Source: Procambarus clarkii (taxonomy: Eukaryota; Arthropoda; Malacostraca; Decapoda; Cambaridae). From it: a DNA stretch of 64,000 nucleotides. The notes below the pieces were generated by a model that was given only the letters and a program-made list of their open reading frames with translations, made no database searches and was not told the origin of the DNA. The position numbers and the translations under genes were made by a program. How positions within the stretch are numbered: position 1 is the first letter of the stretch; each line of letters opens with the position of its first letter. The stretch covers positions 12,688,500 through 12,752,499 of the forward strand of contig NC_091173.1 in NCBI RefSeq assembly GCF_040958095.1, given 5' to 3'. Positions 1-10,900 of this stretch are shown here, one piece after another.

Positions 1-1050
1 TTGCCTTACTCCCGTGTAGCTATTTTACTGCTGGGTGAACACGTGAATCAGCTGAAAGGAAACGTGACTAACCGTTTCTGTCCAGCCTGGAAATTGTGTA
101 GCCGTTCCCTCGGTTGAGAACCAAGAGCGTAAACCACTCTGCTACAGAATCACAACGAACCTCTATGGAACCACGAATATGTTAACTACTAACCTTCAGC
201 ATTGGTGAAGGATAGTAAGGTTATTAACCTGGGTTAATAACACTTGTCGTCACACCACAGCAAGCATGGACCTGTCCTTAGCCCTTCAGCATATTGTAGA
301 AGATCCCTCTTTAACTGACAGTGTTGCCAGCAGCCCAAAGCAAAATACCTTTTCTTCAGTGCCAGTGTCACGAGAACACAGTGGTTAAACCTTTTCTTGC
401 GCGGTGCAAGGTGAGAGGGGTCCATACCCTCTCACCGAGTGTCACAAGGACACTTCCCCCTTCTCTGTCGCCACTATCGTCAGTCCATCTACCAAAGGTC
501 AAAGGCTATGGGATTCTCCAACTAATGAAAAATACATTCTTGATATAATCAGAGCCTCTTCCACCTCCTCCACCCTCCCAGCAACCTTTCCCATCCCCTG
601 GCCCCCAGCCCCCACAACCCTCCCCTTACCACTCTTCCCATCCCCACAAAGACACCCCCCCACTTCCCCCTTACCCCAAAATCTGCTATTTGGCTAACCA
701 GGCCGTGTACATTTTGGCGGGAAATGCGTCACACCGCCCAGGCCGAGACGGCACTGAAGAGAATGAATAATTTACATCATTATTTTGTTCTCTCTCTCTC
801 GTCATGTGTCAGTTGATCGTCTTAATGACCATAAGACCTGTTAAATGAAATTAATGACTTCCGCAACGTATACAAAGTGGGTTGATAGAATAGAGCGAAA
901 CAACATATTTGTATTTTGTTTTAGTTAACACAGCTTGACATCATCGCATACTTGTCCCCAATTTGTTGCCAGACATTAAAAAAATACAAAATTAAAAAAG
1001 TGCAATAGTGTGACAATATCTTATGTTGAAACTACAGTAGGCTTATTGCA
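1..1050. other. Unassigned sequence, no gene seen
   Basis: Mixed-composition sequence without a recognisable domain, repeat family or tRNA. Positions about 555-690 are strongly pyrimidine-rich (C and T runs), which explains the open frames there. I see nothing else to support. Confidence 0.6.
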
Positions 1051-1560
1051 TTCTGTTTATGCTAACTGAAACCTGCATCAGCCGCTATAAGCGGGAGTTC
1101 TCCTGTCGAAGAGTCCATAGCACAGGCTCGGGTTGTAACGGAGGCGCCCTAGGAGCGTCCTACCGTGTCCCAATCAAGCCTATGGAAGCCACGGGTCCTT
1201 ACTCTTGCTTCCCCTGTGGCCCAAGGGAGGCCCAGGACCTAGCCAGAACAAAGGGTGACCATCCCTTTCTGTGAAACTTCCCTTACTTGGTATTCGAGAG
1301 CATAACCCCGATTAAGAGCTCTCGGAGTTTCGGTCTGTTGCATGTGTCAGTTCGAAGGATTGCAGAGGATCTAATTCCCAATGTCAGACTTGATAACAAG
1401 TATTTAAAGTATTGGAATTACCGTAAGTTCTCCAATGAACTCCCATGGGAGCTTTATCACGGCCGAGATCCGCGACATTTCAGGTAAAACGGGGTGACAA
1501 GCCCAGCATTTTTAACAAAATCATCCCCATTTCTGGCGACTAAAAGGAGTACGAGTTACC
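1051..1560. other. Unassigned low-repeat stretch with short open frames
   Basis: Balanced base composition and two short plus-strand open frames (1059-1274 and 1287-1487, the second with an alternative start). I do not recognise either product, and neither has a convincing splice site or start context. It could be a decayed retroelement or an exon-like fragment. Confidence 0.3.
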
Positions 1561-2054
1561 ACTTCGTTTGATTTTCCCATCTTTATTATAACAAATACAA
1601 ATAACGAAAATATAAACAACGATAATCAACAATCCAACAGATTAACCTGTACATAAATTATTCAACAAAATATTGAAAATAATTAAAATCGAGTTCCTTA
1701 TTGGTTTATATGGAAGAAGTGGGCAATGGGTGGCAATGGTTGGTCTGAAGACTAGCCCCTGGCGCCACCCTCCCGGCCGGGGGGGGGGGGGGGAGGCTAC
1801 GCTGTGTAGTGGTACAGTGGTACTCATACTGGGGCTATGAGGTACACTGTGTGTGTGTACCTCATCACTATATCTACACGCACCTACTTCACCAAACCCA
1901 TTACTCTTACACCCCCACACACCCTAAACACAATTACAACTCCGCAATTACTACACATGCTCTCCACCACTGCACCTAAACACTCCGTCTTGCCCTGTCG
2001 CGACTGTGGTAGAAAATGAACTAAGAAGATTGACATTTTGTCCAAATGTCACTT
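1561..2054. other. Unassigned sequence with a 15-base G run
   Basis: AT-rich sequence followed by a pure G run at about 1779-1793 and a GT-rich patch. No gene or repeat family is recognised. Confidence 0.5.
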
Positions 2055-2186
2055 AGGATGCTAACATGAGAAGAGGGAAAGCAAGACGAGCGATGTCAAG
2101 GGAGAGATATTCATCGAGGAGGGACAACACGGGGCGAGCCAAGATGTTCCTACTAATGATGTCAACAAGTACCATGAACACTTCAA

Positions 2187-2242
2187 CAAATCCACAAGGG
2201 CCGTGATGAGGGTTCGAACCTCCCCCAGCATGTGTTGGTGCT
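2187..2242 (-). repeat. tRNA-like SINE fragment (B-box and tail)
   Basis: On the minus strand a B-box-like GAGGTTCGAACCCTC is followed by a tail ending CGGCCCTTGTGGATTTG. The same arrangement occurs at 41019-41105, and the tail alone at 37676-37740. This is therefore a truncated copy of a tRNA-derived SINE family rather than a functional tRNA: no cloverleaf can be completed. Confidence 0.5.
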
Positions 2243-2299
2243 GCCTTGAAGTTTTGGTCGTTGTTTGCCAGTGCAGACTACTGACCACATGCTTTTGTA

Positions 2300-2545
2300 C
2301 GACTAACCATCCTGTGTGATGGGGAGATTTTAGCGTCACGTAGCTAGCTTTTTGATACACACTGTACTCGCCTTGATATAGTCAGGGTAGCTGCACAAAT
2401 GCACATATACATACATCCTGCCCGAAACGCTTTGCGTAATAGTGGCTTTAGGCATTGTATGTACTAGCTCTATTAATCCAACAAACTTTGTAAAATCTCT
2501 TGTATGTATGTACCTTACCTAAATAAACATTTATTTATTTATTCA
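2300..2545 (+). mobile_element. LINE 3'-UTR tail (CCCGAAACGC family)
   Basis: Contains three blocks that recur in the window: CTAACCATCCTGTGTGATGG, GGGTAGCTGCACAAATGCA, and CCCGAAACGCTTTGCGTAAT followed by AGTGGCTTTAGGCAT. It ends with CCTAAATAAACATTTATTTATTT, that is, a polyadenylation signal and a short tandem tail, as expected for a non-LTR retrotransposon 3' end. Relatives lie at 19860-19985 (plus), 35960-36105 (minus) and 51785-51930 (plus). No open reading frame is attached here. Confidence 0.6.
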
Positions 2546-3074
2546 TTATTTTATGTGGTTGTTGAAAGTTTCAAGAAGTTTCTTCTTAGTTTCAAGAAGT
2601 GTGGTCATCTCAGCCGTCTCGTACTCCATCTGTCACATTGGAAATAGACACTCCCCGTGTACCTTCCGGAAGTTTCCGCGGTTACAATGTTAAAAAAAAA
2701 GGATATTCCGTACTGATTATTTGTAAATCTCCTACACCTTTCCTATTTGCAACTTCAGTATGTAAATCACTTAACAGCCTACTGTTATATGCAAAACATT
2801 GTACATATATCATAATAAGCAATTGTTGCAACCATTAACTTTATTGCACTCTTGCCATGCTTTTAGTCACAAAGTAAATAGTTAATGTACCCTTAGATTT
2901 TACAAATAATAAGCCTTATTTATTAGTTTATAATCTTACAGCTATAAGCTGGATCTAAATCTAAGATCTAAAGGTATATTTTCTTTGGAGTTATAGAAAT
3001 GGCAAATGGAGCGGTGAAAGATCTGTTCGTCACTTCACTAGGTTAAGCACTATGGGTTCAACTAGTAACGGGAT
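2546..3074. other. Unassigned AT-rich sequence
   Basis: No gene, tRNA or recurring family recognised. Confidence 0.5.
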
Positions 3075-3316
3075 GGGTTATCTTGAGATGATTTCGGGGC
3101 TTTAGTGTCCCCGCGGCCCGGTCCTCGACCAGGCCTCCACCCCCAGGAAGCAGCCCGTGACAGCTGACTAACACCCAGGTACCTATTTTACTGTTAGGTA
3201 ACAGGGGCATAGAGTGAAAGAAACTTTGCCCATTGTTTCACGCCGGCGCCCGGGATCGAACCCGGGACCACAGGATCACAAGTCCAGCGTGCTGTCCGCT
3301 CGGCCGACCGGCTCCC
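3075..3316 (-). mobile_element. tRNA-derived SINE, full-length copy 1
   Basis: Read on the minus strand, a tRNA-like head (3316 to about 3243) starts GGGAGCCGGTCGGCCGAGCG with an A-box-like GGCCGAGCGGACAGC and a perfect B-box GGGTTCGATCCCGGG. The anticodon-loop position reads CTTGTGA (anticodon TGT, Thr-like). A body and a tail ending AAATCATCTCAAGATAACC follow. A near-identical element lies at 55263-55510, so the copies are young or constrained. Transcription by RNA polymerase III from the A and B boxes is expected for such elements. The acceptor stem does not pair fully, so this is not a working tRNA gene. Confidence 0.8.
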
Positions 3317-3956
3317 TTCGTGGGTGATCGCACGGACGGCTTTGAACTTCAGTAGTACTCGCGACATTTAATATTTATGTTAAATTTCGATTTCTAACAG
3401 CATTGTGGGTGACAGGAAACAGTTAGGCTCATCGACCCAAGCTGTAATCCACAACAATTGCCTCCCAAATGTCTCGCCCTGCCCTGGTATCGAACCTGGA
3501 ACCGTCAGTTGAGAAACGAATGCCTAAACAGGATATTAGACCTTAGCACGAGAAGCAATTTATACACAAATTCAATAATCATCGTGTGACTACAATTCAA
3601 TATCCACCGTTTGACGCCAGAAGCTTCAAAACTGAAGCGTTTGCTCACCAGTCTATCGGGTCGGAAAAGTCTAATTAATCTGGATGTTATAGGTGGAACT
3701 GACCTCGACTTTTGCCGGCCCCGTTAGACACGAAGGGTACGGACCGGGGTCTGTAAACATTGGAAAAAGAAGTCTCACCGATTGTACATATTTCGGACAC
3801 CCTACAATTCTTTTACGAACATATTAGTTATTAAACCCTATCAACACATTTGTAAAAAAAACAAAGGCAAGGATATATATTGTCTTAGTATGAAGTAAAC
3901 AATTGGAGTATTAAAAAAATGGACAAGTGCAGTCTTCCTAGGGATCAACAAGTTGA
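3317..3956. other. Unassigned, with a possible tRNA-like SINE scrap
   Basis: At 3470-3535 the minus strand carries CCAGGTTCGATACCAGG, a B-box-like motif inside otherwise unassigned sequence. It is probably a decayed tRNA-derived SINE head. Nothing else is recognised. Confidence 0.35.
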
Positions 3957-4118
3957 AGTTCAAGTATGTTTATTGAGACAAGAAAAAATACATCTCAAAG
4001 GGATAGAGTAGCTTAGGTTATTTCTACCCCTCCACAGGGGGGTAGAAATAGCCTAAGCTACTCTATCCCTTTGAGATGTATTTCTTTCTTGTCTCAATAA
4101 GCATACTTGAACTTGAAC
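3957..4118. repeat. Head-to-head inverted pair of LINE 3' tails
   Basis: Two arms of about 80 bp are near-perfect reverse complements meeting at about 4037. The right arm reads AGCCTAAGCTACTCTATCCC ... TCAATAAGCATACTTGAACTT. The same tail occurs singly at 51163-51245 and in diverged form at 35190-35266 and 51655-51735. Each tail has an AATAA-type signal. The spacer is only a few bases, so the locus can form a long hairpin. Confidence 0.8.
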
Positions 4119-4311
4119 CCCCTCCACAGATCGACAAGTGTAGTCTTCCTAGGAGTGGACAACAGTAATCTTTCTAGGGTTAGACAATTGCAGTCTTCCT
4201 AAAAATGAACGAGTACAGTTTTCCCATGAATGGAACTAGAGCATTTCTGGGGGGTTTAGACACAAGAGAGTAAGCAAGTAAACATATTTGGATACATACA
4301 ATAACACAAAT

Positions 4312-4375
4312 CTGTACACCAGTTGACTGACAGTTGAGAGGCGGGACCAAAGAGCCAGAGTACAAGCAGAGTACA
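4312..4375 (-). repeat. Dispersed repeat, GTTGAG-GCGGGACC family
   Basis: Contains CAGTTGACTGACAGTTGAGA then GGCGGGACCAAAGAGCCAGAG. Relatives are at 26133-26215, 35610-35818, 57310-57398 and 58090-58196. The longer relative at 35.6 kb shows that this is a fragment. Confidence 0.6.
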
Positions 4376-6950
4376 AGCTCCTGCAGTACAAGCAGGAGCA
4401 AGCCAATGTCAGCACTGTGGAGAAATGACCGACAGACCACTGGAACATAAATACAGTGCACACGCAGTATGAACCAAAGAAGATTTCAACTAAGATTCAA
4501 CAGAGCAAAAGTTGTTTAACATATTGGACATAATCTTACCGAAGCGAACATACGAGTCATAAATACTCATACTCCGCCTAAGACATAAACGAGGAAACAA
4601 GTAACACAATGGGCCAGCCAAAAGCTTTGGGCCCCTGCAAATAAAAATTAAAAAAAATAGCAAACTCAAACATTATATAATAACATAACATTATTAAGTA
4701 CAAAATTCGACGTCTTATATCTACCGAATTACAGGTTATAACGAAGACAGTTGAAGTGGCCCAGGCAATACTATTCTGATCCTTTCCTCCGTCTTCCCCT
4801 CCTGATGGAGTGATAGCTTTGTTGACGAGCCCTCCCTCCCTCCTCCAACACCTTCGCACTCACCACCACTTCTCTTTCTCTCTCTCTCTCTCTCTCCTGC
4901 CTTGTCTAACTACTTAATATTTTTCCCTTTTCCCTACCTCTTAATTGTATATCCAACCTCCTCAACCCGTCTTTCCCTCTTCTTCACAACCATAGAGCCA
5001 CCTACCTTATCCAGTCTGCCCCCTCCCCCCCCCCACCTTTCCATGTCAATGACAAGTTGGTGGGATCAGACCGGGACCCGGTAGGCCTACACTGCGACCG
5101 GATGTCAGTAGATGCAGACTGGTGGTGTCGGCGCGGTACTGGTGAGATGCCAGGTGTCATTCAAATCTGTCTGGTTCCTCCCCGCCACAAGAGTCCCGGC
5201 TGACACTCAAAATACCGTGAAATTGTAGAGAGAAAAGAGAAAGAAATCAGGATGTGTGCCTTGATCCAATCTTCCGAGGACTGTGAGGGTTGTAAGCCGG
5301 GTCCAGATATATATTATATTATATATATATATATTAGCATTTTGAACCATATTCTCCGTGACACTAGATAGCAAAAATGAGCCGACTGAATACCGTTGCA
5401 CTCAGTGAATTGCAGTCAGGAAAGCAAATCTCATATGAATAAACGCATATATACACTTGTCCGATGTGAGACATGTAGATTCCCATCGAAAATGTATGCA
5501 TTATGTTACAGTCCGAATATCGACGCCAATTTACTTCGAAATTGAGGCGACGTTGTGGCCTCAAATGGAAACAATTGTGTAACTAGCCTCAAAAAGATTG
5601 TCACTTGCTTAGCTACATGAACTATGGGGTTCTGTTCCTGAACCCCTTACATGCCTCTAACCCTTTCCACCACCGCCCAAGGGATGGGAGGATAATAAAG
5701 AAAGAAACTGAATTGGAAGTGACCAGCCGTGTCTAGTCGTGCTTAGTGTCAGCGGTAAACACGGAGCCGTGCCGGGGGTTCTAGCGGACAACGCCCTCAA
5801 ATCATCATAATGACGGAACTCTCTTTTATCATCTAGGTCATTCTCAGAGCTCAAACCATTAATTCATATCTGACGCTGTAGGAATTCAAATGCGGTGCAC
5901 TTTGACATCCAGTGCAGTGCGCGCAAGGCGCTATATAATAAAGATACTCATTCTTAGGATTCTAGTAAAAGGTATAAATCTAGAGATATCCACATTCCAA
6001 CCAATTTAGATGAACGATATAAATTGGCCAATATCCAACATCAGTAAAATTACCGCTAATAAACTGCAGTTCCCAAGATAAAGTGGTCTTGTCATCCGTA
6101 TTGAATTTCAAGTCTCACATGGCTGACGTGCCATCACATGTGTTCATTGTCTGACAGCAATTACTGCACCAGAATTCCCCTCCACAAAACGGTTTAAAGC
6201 ATCAAAGACAACAATGAACTCCTTATAGCGTTGTGAAATTGAAGTCCAGATTTCCTCTTTAAGCGAATAATTGAGAAAAAAAGTTACGGCTCACGGGAGT
6301 CGAAAATAACGTTGTGTTATTACTAAGATGAAACAAAATTACACGATAGCCTATGGCAAAGAAAATTGGAATTGAATTTTTGTATTTTGGCCTTAGGCCA
6401 AGCGCTGGTAATGTCAAATAACCACTGCTTTATGTTGCTAGGCTTAACCAGCTTTAGTAATTGTTTGAGATTGAGATTCCCCTTCCCCCCCCCCCACACA
6501 AACAGATACATTTCTAGAATACAGAGGTTTCTTGTAGGAAAGTTAATACTTTATCCTTACCAAAGCATTTTTTCTAACATTATTTAATACAATATGCTGT
6601 ATCCTCAAGGGGGACCTGTCATGCTTGAAGGGTAAGGTCCATACAAAAGTCTTGGCTGTGAAGTAATTGTTTTTACAGCAGAGAGGTTGGCAGGAAGAAA
6701 ATGGGAAGATCCTGCAATATATTTATTTTCATTTGTTGTTGGTGGCTTGGTGCCATTGTTGTTACAATGTGTAAGGGGTTATGGTATAGTCTTAAATGTA
6801 GGAATCCAAAAGCTTTCCTGGTGCACGGTATGCTGTTTGATGGCATATCAAGCTTCTCAGTTGGGATTTTCATTTTCCAGATCTCTATACAATCCTTAAT
6901 ATATATAGACACGTCTGGATTAAATGATGGGGTAAAAAGGTTGATAACAT
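4376..6950. other. Unassigned sequence with small simple repeats
   Basis: Holds a short (CT)n at about 4867-4896, C runs near 5021 and 6484, and an AT-alternating patch near 5305-5335. No coding exon, tRNA or named repeat family is recognised. Confidence 0.5.
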
Positions 6951-6956
6951 TTACTC

Positions 6957-6975
6957 GGGGGGGGGGGGGGGGGGG
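6957..6975. repeat. Poly-G run
   Basis: About 18 consecutive G residues after ACTC. Such runs are common in this window (also 1779, 43672). They may be assembly-sensitive. Confidence 0.8.
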
Positions 6976-7743
6976 TTAATATTGGTTATCATGAATTTAC
7001 CAGTACATATATAGTGGATAATAAAATTAGTAGCATTATCAAAAGAAAAAACGGAGGAAAAAAAAAATGAGTTGCCGTGAATAAATAACAGTATATGACC
7101 TATTGAAATACAGGTAATAAATACAGTGAGAGTAATATTTATGGGGAGGGATAATACAAATAACCAAGACACAAACATTAGGTCGGATTGACCTAACGGA
7201 TTGATTGACTTCAGGATGGTTGGTTGAGTTGATAGGCATTTAGGCATAGCAAAATCTACTTTGAACATATACAAAATAAATTAATGAGGGCTGAGTTAAG
7301 ACTAACTTAATCTTAGATAAAACTAACTTAAACTGTAATACATCAGTCAAAATATTAGAAACACTGACAAACTGGAAAGGTATAATTAAACTTCCAAATG
7401 TGAATAGAGGGACTAATACTGGTTAAAACTGGCAATTGACTGTGAAAGGATTACTTATATTACTAAGAAATACTGCAAGGGATAAGGCTCACTAAAATAA
7501 TAGAGCAGCTGAAGCCCTTACTTATACAAGGCTTAGAAATTACTATGCAAGACTGGCCTAAATTATTGTGTAATACTTAGTGGAAATGGCTTATTTAAAT
7601 TACTAGGAACTGAACTGAACTTCAACAACATGCATTGTTTCAAATAAATGGCATAAATGTTTCCATATTACATGAAATTAAGAAACACTGCAAGAATAAG
7701 CTCTCAAATTACTAAGACAGAAGAACGGATACTCCCATATGAG

Positions 7744-7968
7744 AAAATCATTTTGGGACAATGAGGTTACTTCACCTGGCATACTGGTGATTACCAGACA
7801 CCTGCCTTAACCCACTAAGCCACGATAGGACAAAAGCCAATCAACCTGGAACTCTACTGAATTCACTGGAAGGTCGTCCTATCATGGTTGAGTGGGTTAA
7901 AGCAGCTGTCTAGTAATCACCAGAATGCCAGTTCAAGTCACCTCATTGGCCCAAAATTATTTTTGTCA
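7744..7968. mobile_element. Inverted pair of tRNA-like SINE heads
   Basis: The left arm (about 7744-7833) is the reverse complement of the right arm (about 7873-7968) with a handful of mismatches, separated by about 40 bp. Read on the plus strand, the right arm has an A-box-like TGGTTGAGTGGGTTAA and a B-box-like CCAGTTCAAGTC, with an anticodon-loop-like TCTAGTA (Leu-like TAG). This looks like two oppositely oriented copies of one tRNA-derived element. A transcript through it would fold into a long hairpin. Confidence 0.65.
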
Positions 7969-10900
7969 TATATCATGTCACTGTGATTTCTTTATGATCA
8001 TATACCCTTGTGTTTACTTCATGATTATTCAAGCAAACTTGCCCACCTTCCTTCAAGTAATCATCAAATGAAGTCACTATGTCTGAAGATATTTAGCACC
8101 ATGTGCCACAAAAATAACAAATTCAGAGAAAACACTATGGTTGTCCAGTGATTACATTATGGCTGTCAATATCACCTCGTCCTTGTAGGTCTAGTTTATG
8201 ACCAGATCTTCTGGATGACATTGTGGTCAGTCAAGTTGTTGGGTGTGAGCAAATCTCAGTCCAACACAAGAACTGCAACTCCATCTTCCCTTCCCCCCCC
8301 CCCATCACTGAAGGTGGTCTCAAATAACTTAAATGACAAGAACAAGTCTAATGATTATTCTCTTGTATTTGATTGGACAGTAATCAACAGTTTCATATGT
8401 CCTTGATGTTAACAACTAAATTTAAAACAATAATGTGTTATCAGAATTCAGACTCTGTATTTCCTCAAAATAAAGAAATATGTGTTCACTTACAAAGCAA
8501 GTTCACACACATATGCAAAGTGTAAGTAGTTATGCAGAAACCATTGTCATCTCAAATGTGCTGTGAACAAAAATTATGAATTTTAAAATAAATGTTACAA
8601 TTTTTTTAAACACATTTATAAAGCAATGCTAATGATAATTTCCATAAGAAATTACAACTTGAGCATACCTATATGTAGAATTCTGACAAAACTTGCACAA
8701 CTTATTAATCAGCCTTCTAAATTTGATTATCAATAAAAATATGGCATCTTTTTGAAGAATCTGAAATCTCCTAAATTATTAGTTTACTTAAAATAAACCT
8801 CAGCACATCATGTCTCCCTCAAAGCAACACGATATACTACCCAATAAGAAATATGCCAAATCAGATTTATTTCAGCTTATAGTATGAGTTCTCTTATCAG
8901 TAAAAATGAATCAAATCAAAAACAAACTCAGATGGAAATAATATTGCACAATAAATATTTGTTTAAGATATATATATGCTTATACTATATGGTCTATTAC
9001 ATGCACCATTCATAACGAAATAGGGTGAGTGTGCAGAGCCTCAAAAGAATCAACACCACCTTTCCATCCACATCCACACACCATCAACTGCTGCTGCACA
9101 GCAAATGGAAGAAAATGATCTGAACTACTTCCTAGCATCAAAGGAGGCGGAGCCTGTGTGGTATGGGTGGAGCTTGAAGTGCATAGGGGCGGGAAGGGGT
9201 TGGGTTTATTCTCATAAAAAACTTGGAAGGGGGAGGATCATAGAGGGGTAGGAGGGAAAATGAGAGGGGGAGGAGCTTAGACTGGCTAAAATCCTGAAAT
9301 GAAAGAAAGAACAGGAAGAAAATATTGAGAATGAAGGCAGTGCAGAGGTTAGAATGTGTTCAAGAATGCAGTAGATTGTGACAACTAAAAATATGTTGAA
9401 AACTAACAAAAAAATTCAATAGGGTAAAAGAGACTGATGGAGATGACAAAAATTTAAAAATTTTACTTTTTACACAGTAAAATAACAATTTAATAATACA
9501 ACTTAAAATACTATGTACATCTATAGGAAAAAGCAAACTTCAAAATACTTTATAATCTCTTGAATATTTTTTAGATTAATAACAAAATTTGGTTCTGATC
9601 ATAGACCAAAATAACCCACCTTGTCCCCCAAAACATCCTGTAAGATGGCTCTATACAACACAGTTAAAGATCCATGGGCAGCTAGGGGGTAGCTAGTTCA
9701 TGGTGCAGCTGTACATTTTTTGTGTGTGTGTTTGTGTGTGGAAAAGGGGGACAGGATAAGGGGAGGGGGGTAAGAAGTGGGGCCCGGGGCTTTGTTATGA
9801 GGCTAACCACACCTCTTGAAACAAAATAGAATTAGGTAGGTCTGTAGGGGAGGCTGGTCTGAGGATACTGTGGGTACGTATTTCAAATCATTTGATGTAA
9901 CATTTTACTCCAGAAAAATAGGCAAGTATGGAAAATCTTTTTATTCATTGATTTGTAACTAAATCTACATAGCAAGCTCTTACACAAATGTTGTGTTTAA
10001 CTATTAAATTAGGCACTCTTCTTTAGAAGGCTGATGGTACTATTGGCATTATTATTAGTTCAGTATATTGCAGTAAATTCCTCTAATATATAAATATATC
10101 AAAGTTGTGAAAAAATAAATTGGCTTTCTTTCTATATGGCTTAATTTCTCAGCAATATATGGTTGCCTTTATAGTAAAAAAAAAAAAAAGTCTAATAATG
10201 TTACTTAGAGGCCATTTTTATGGAGGTAATTGTATGTGCGTATGTCATTAGTATCATTCAGCAATTTTATGTACCCACAGTACCTATATTATATACATAC
10301 TGTATATTCACTGGGTGGTTCATTATATTCTTTGGTAGTAGCATGGTATATTCAAACTTCACCACATTAATTGTTAGACAAAACATGAGGACCCTTCACA
10401 AGCCACAGGATACCTGAATCTATCAGAGCCACTCATGTCCTTTGCTATTACAGGTACAGTAGTTACAGTATATACATGAAAACTAACACATGCATACAGT
10501 AACATGTTGGTACTGTATTCACAAACACACAAACCTATACATATGCATTACAGGTAGGTAATCAGTAATCCACACTAACAAACTCACGCGTTAAATGTTT
10601 TTGTAAAGTTTTAACTATGGTGTGTAGCATTTCTTAACAGTAAATATTATACAAAAATATATTGCTGTAACCTTAATCAATAAATAAATAAATAAATTAA
10701 CCCAGCCCATGCATATGAAATTAATTTAAAGTGACATTATACAGTAGCAGAAAATAGATATTTTAATATTTTCTGCTTTAAACATTATGTAGAAAACTTT
10801 CTTGATACACTGAATCAGCAGCATGATACATACTGGTATACTGATTATTACACACAATAAAATGCAGTGGTAAGCATAACACAATTTGTGTATTTGGAAC

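Noticed and set aside
3243-3316. tRNA-Thr gene (good A and B boxes)
   Set aside because: The acceptor stem does not pair, and the sequence continues into a conserved SINE body seen again at 55.3 kb, so it is a SINE head.
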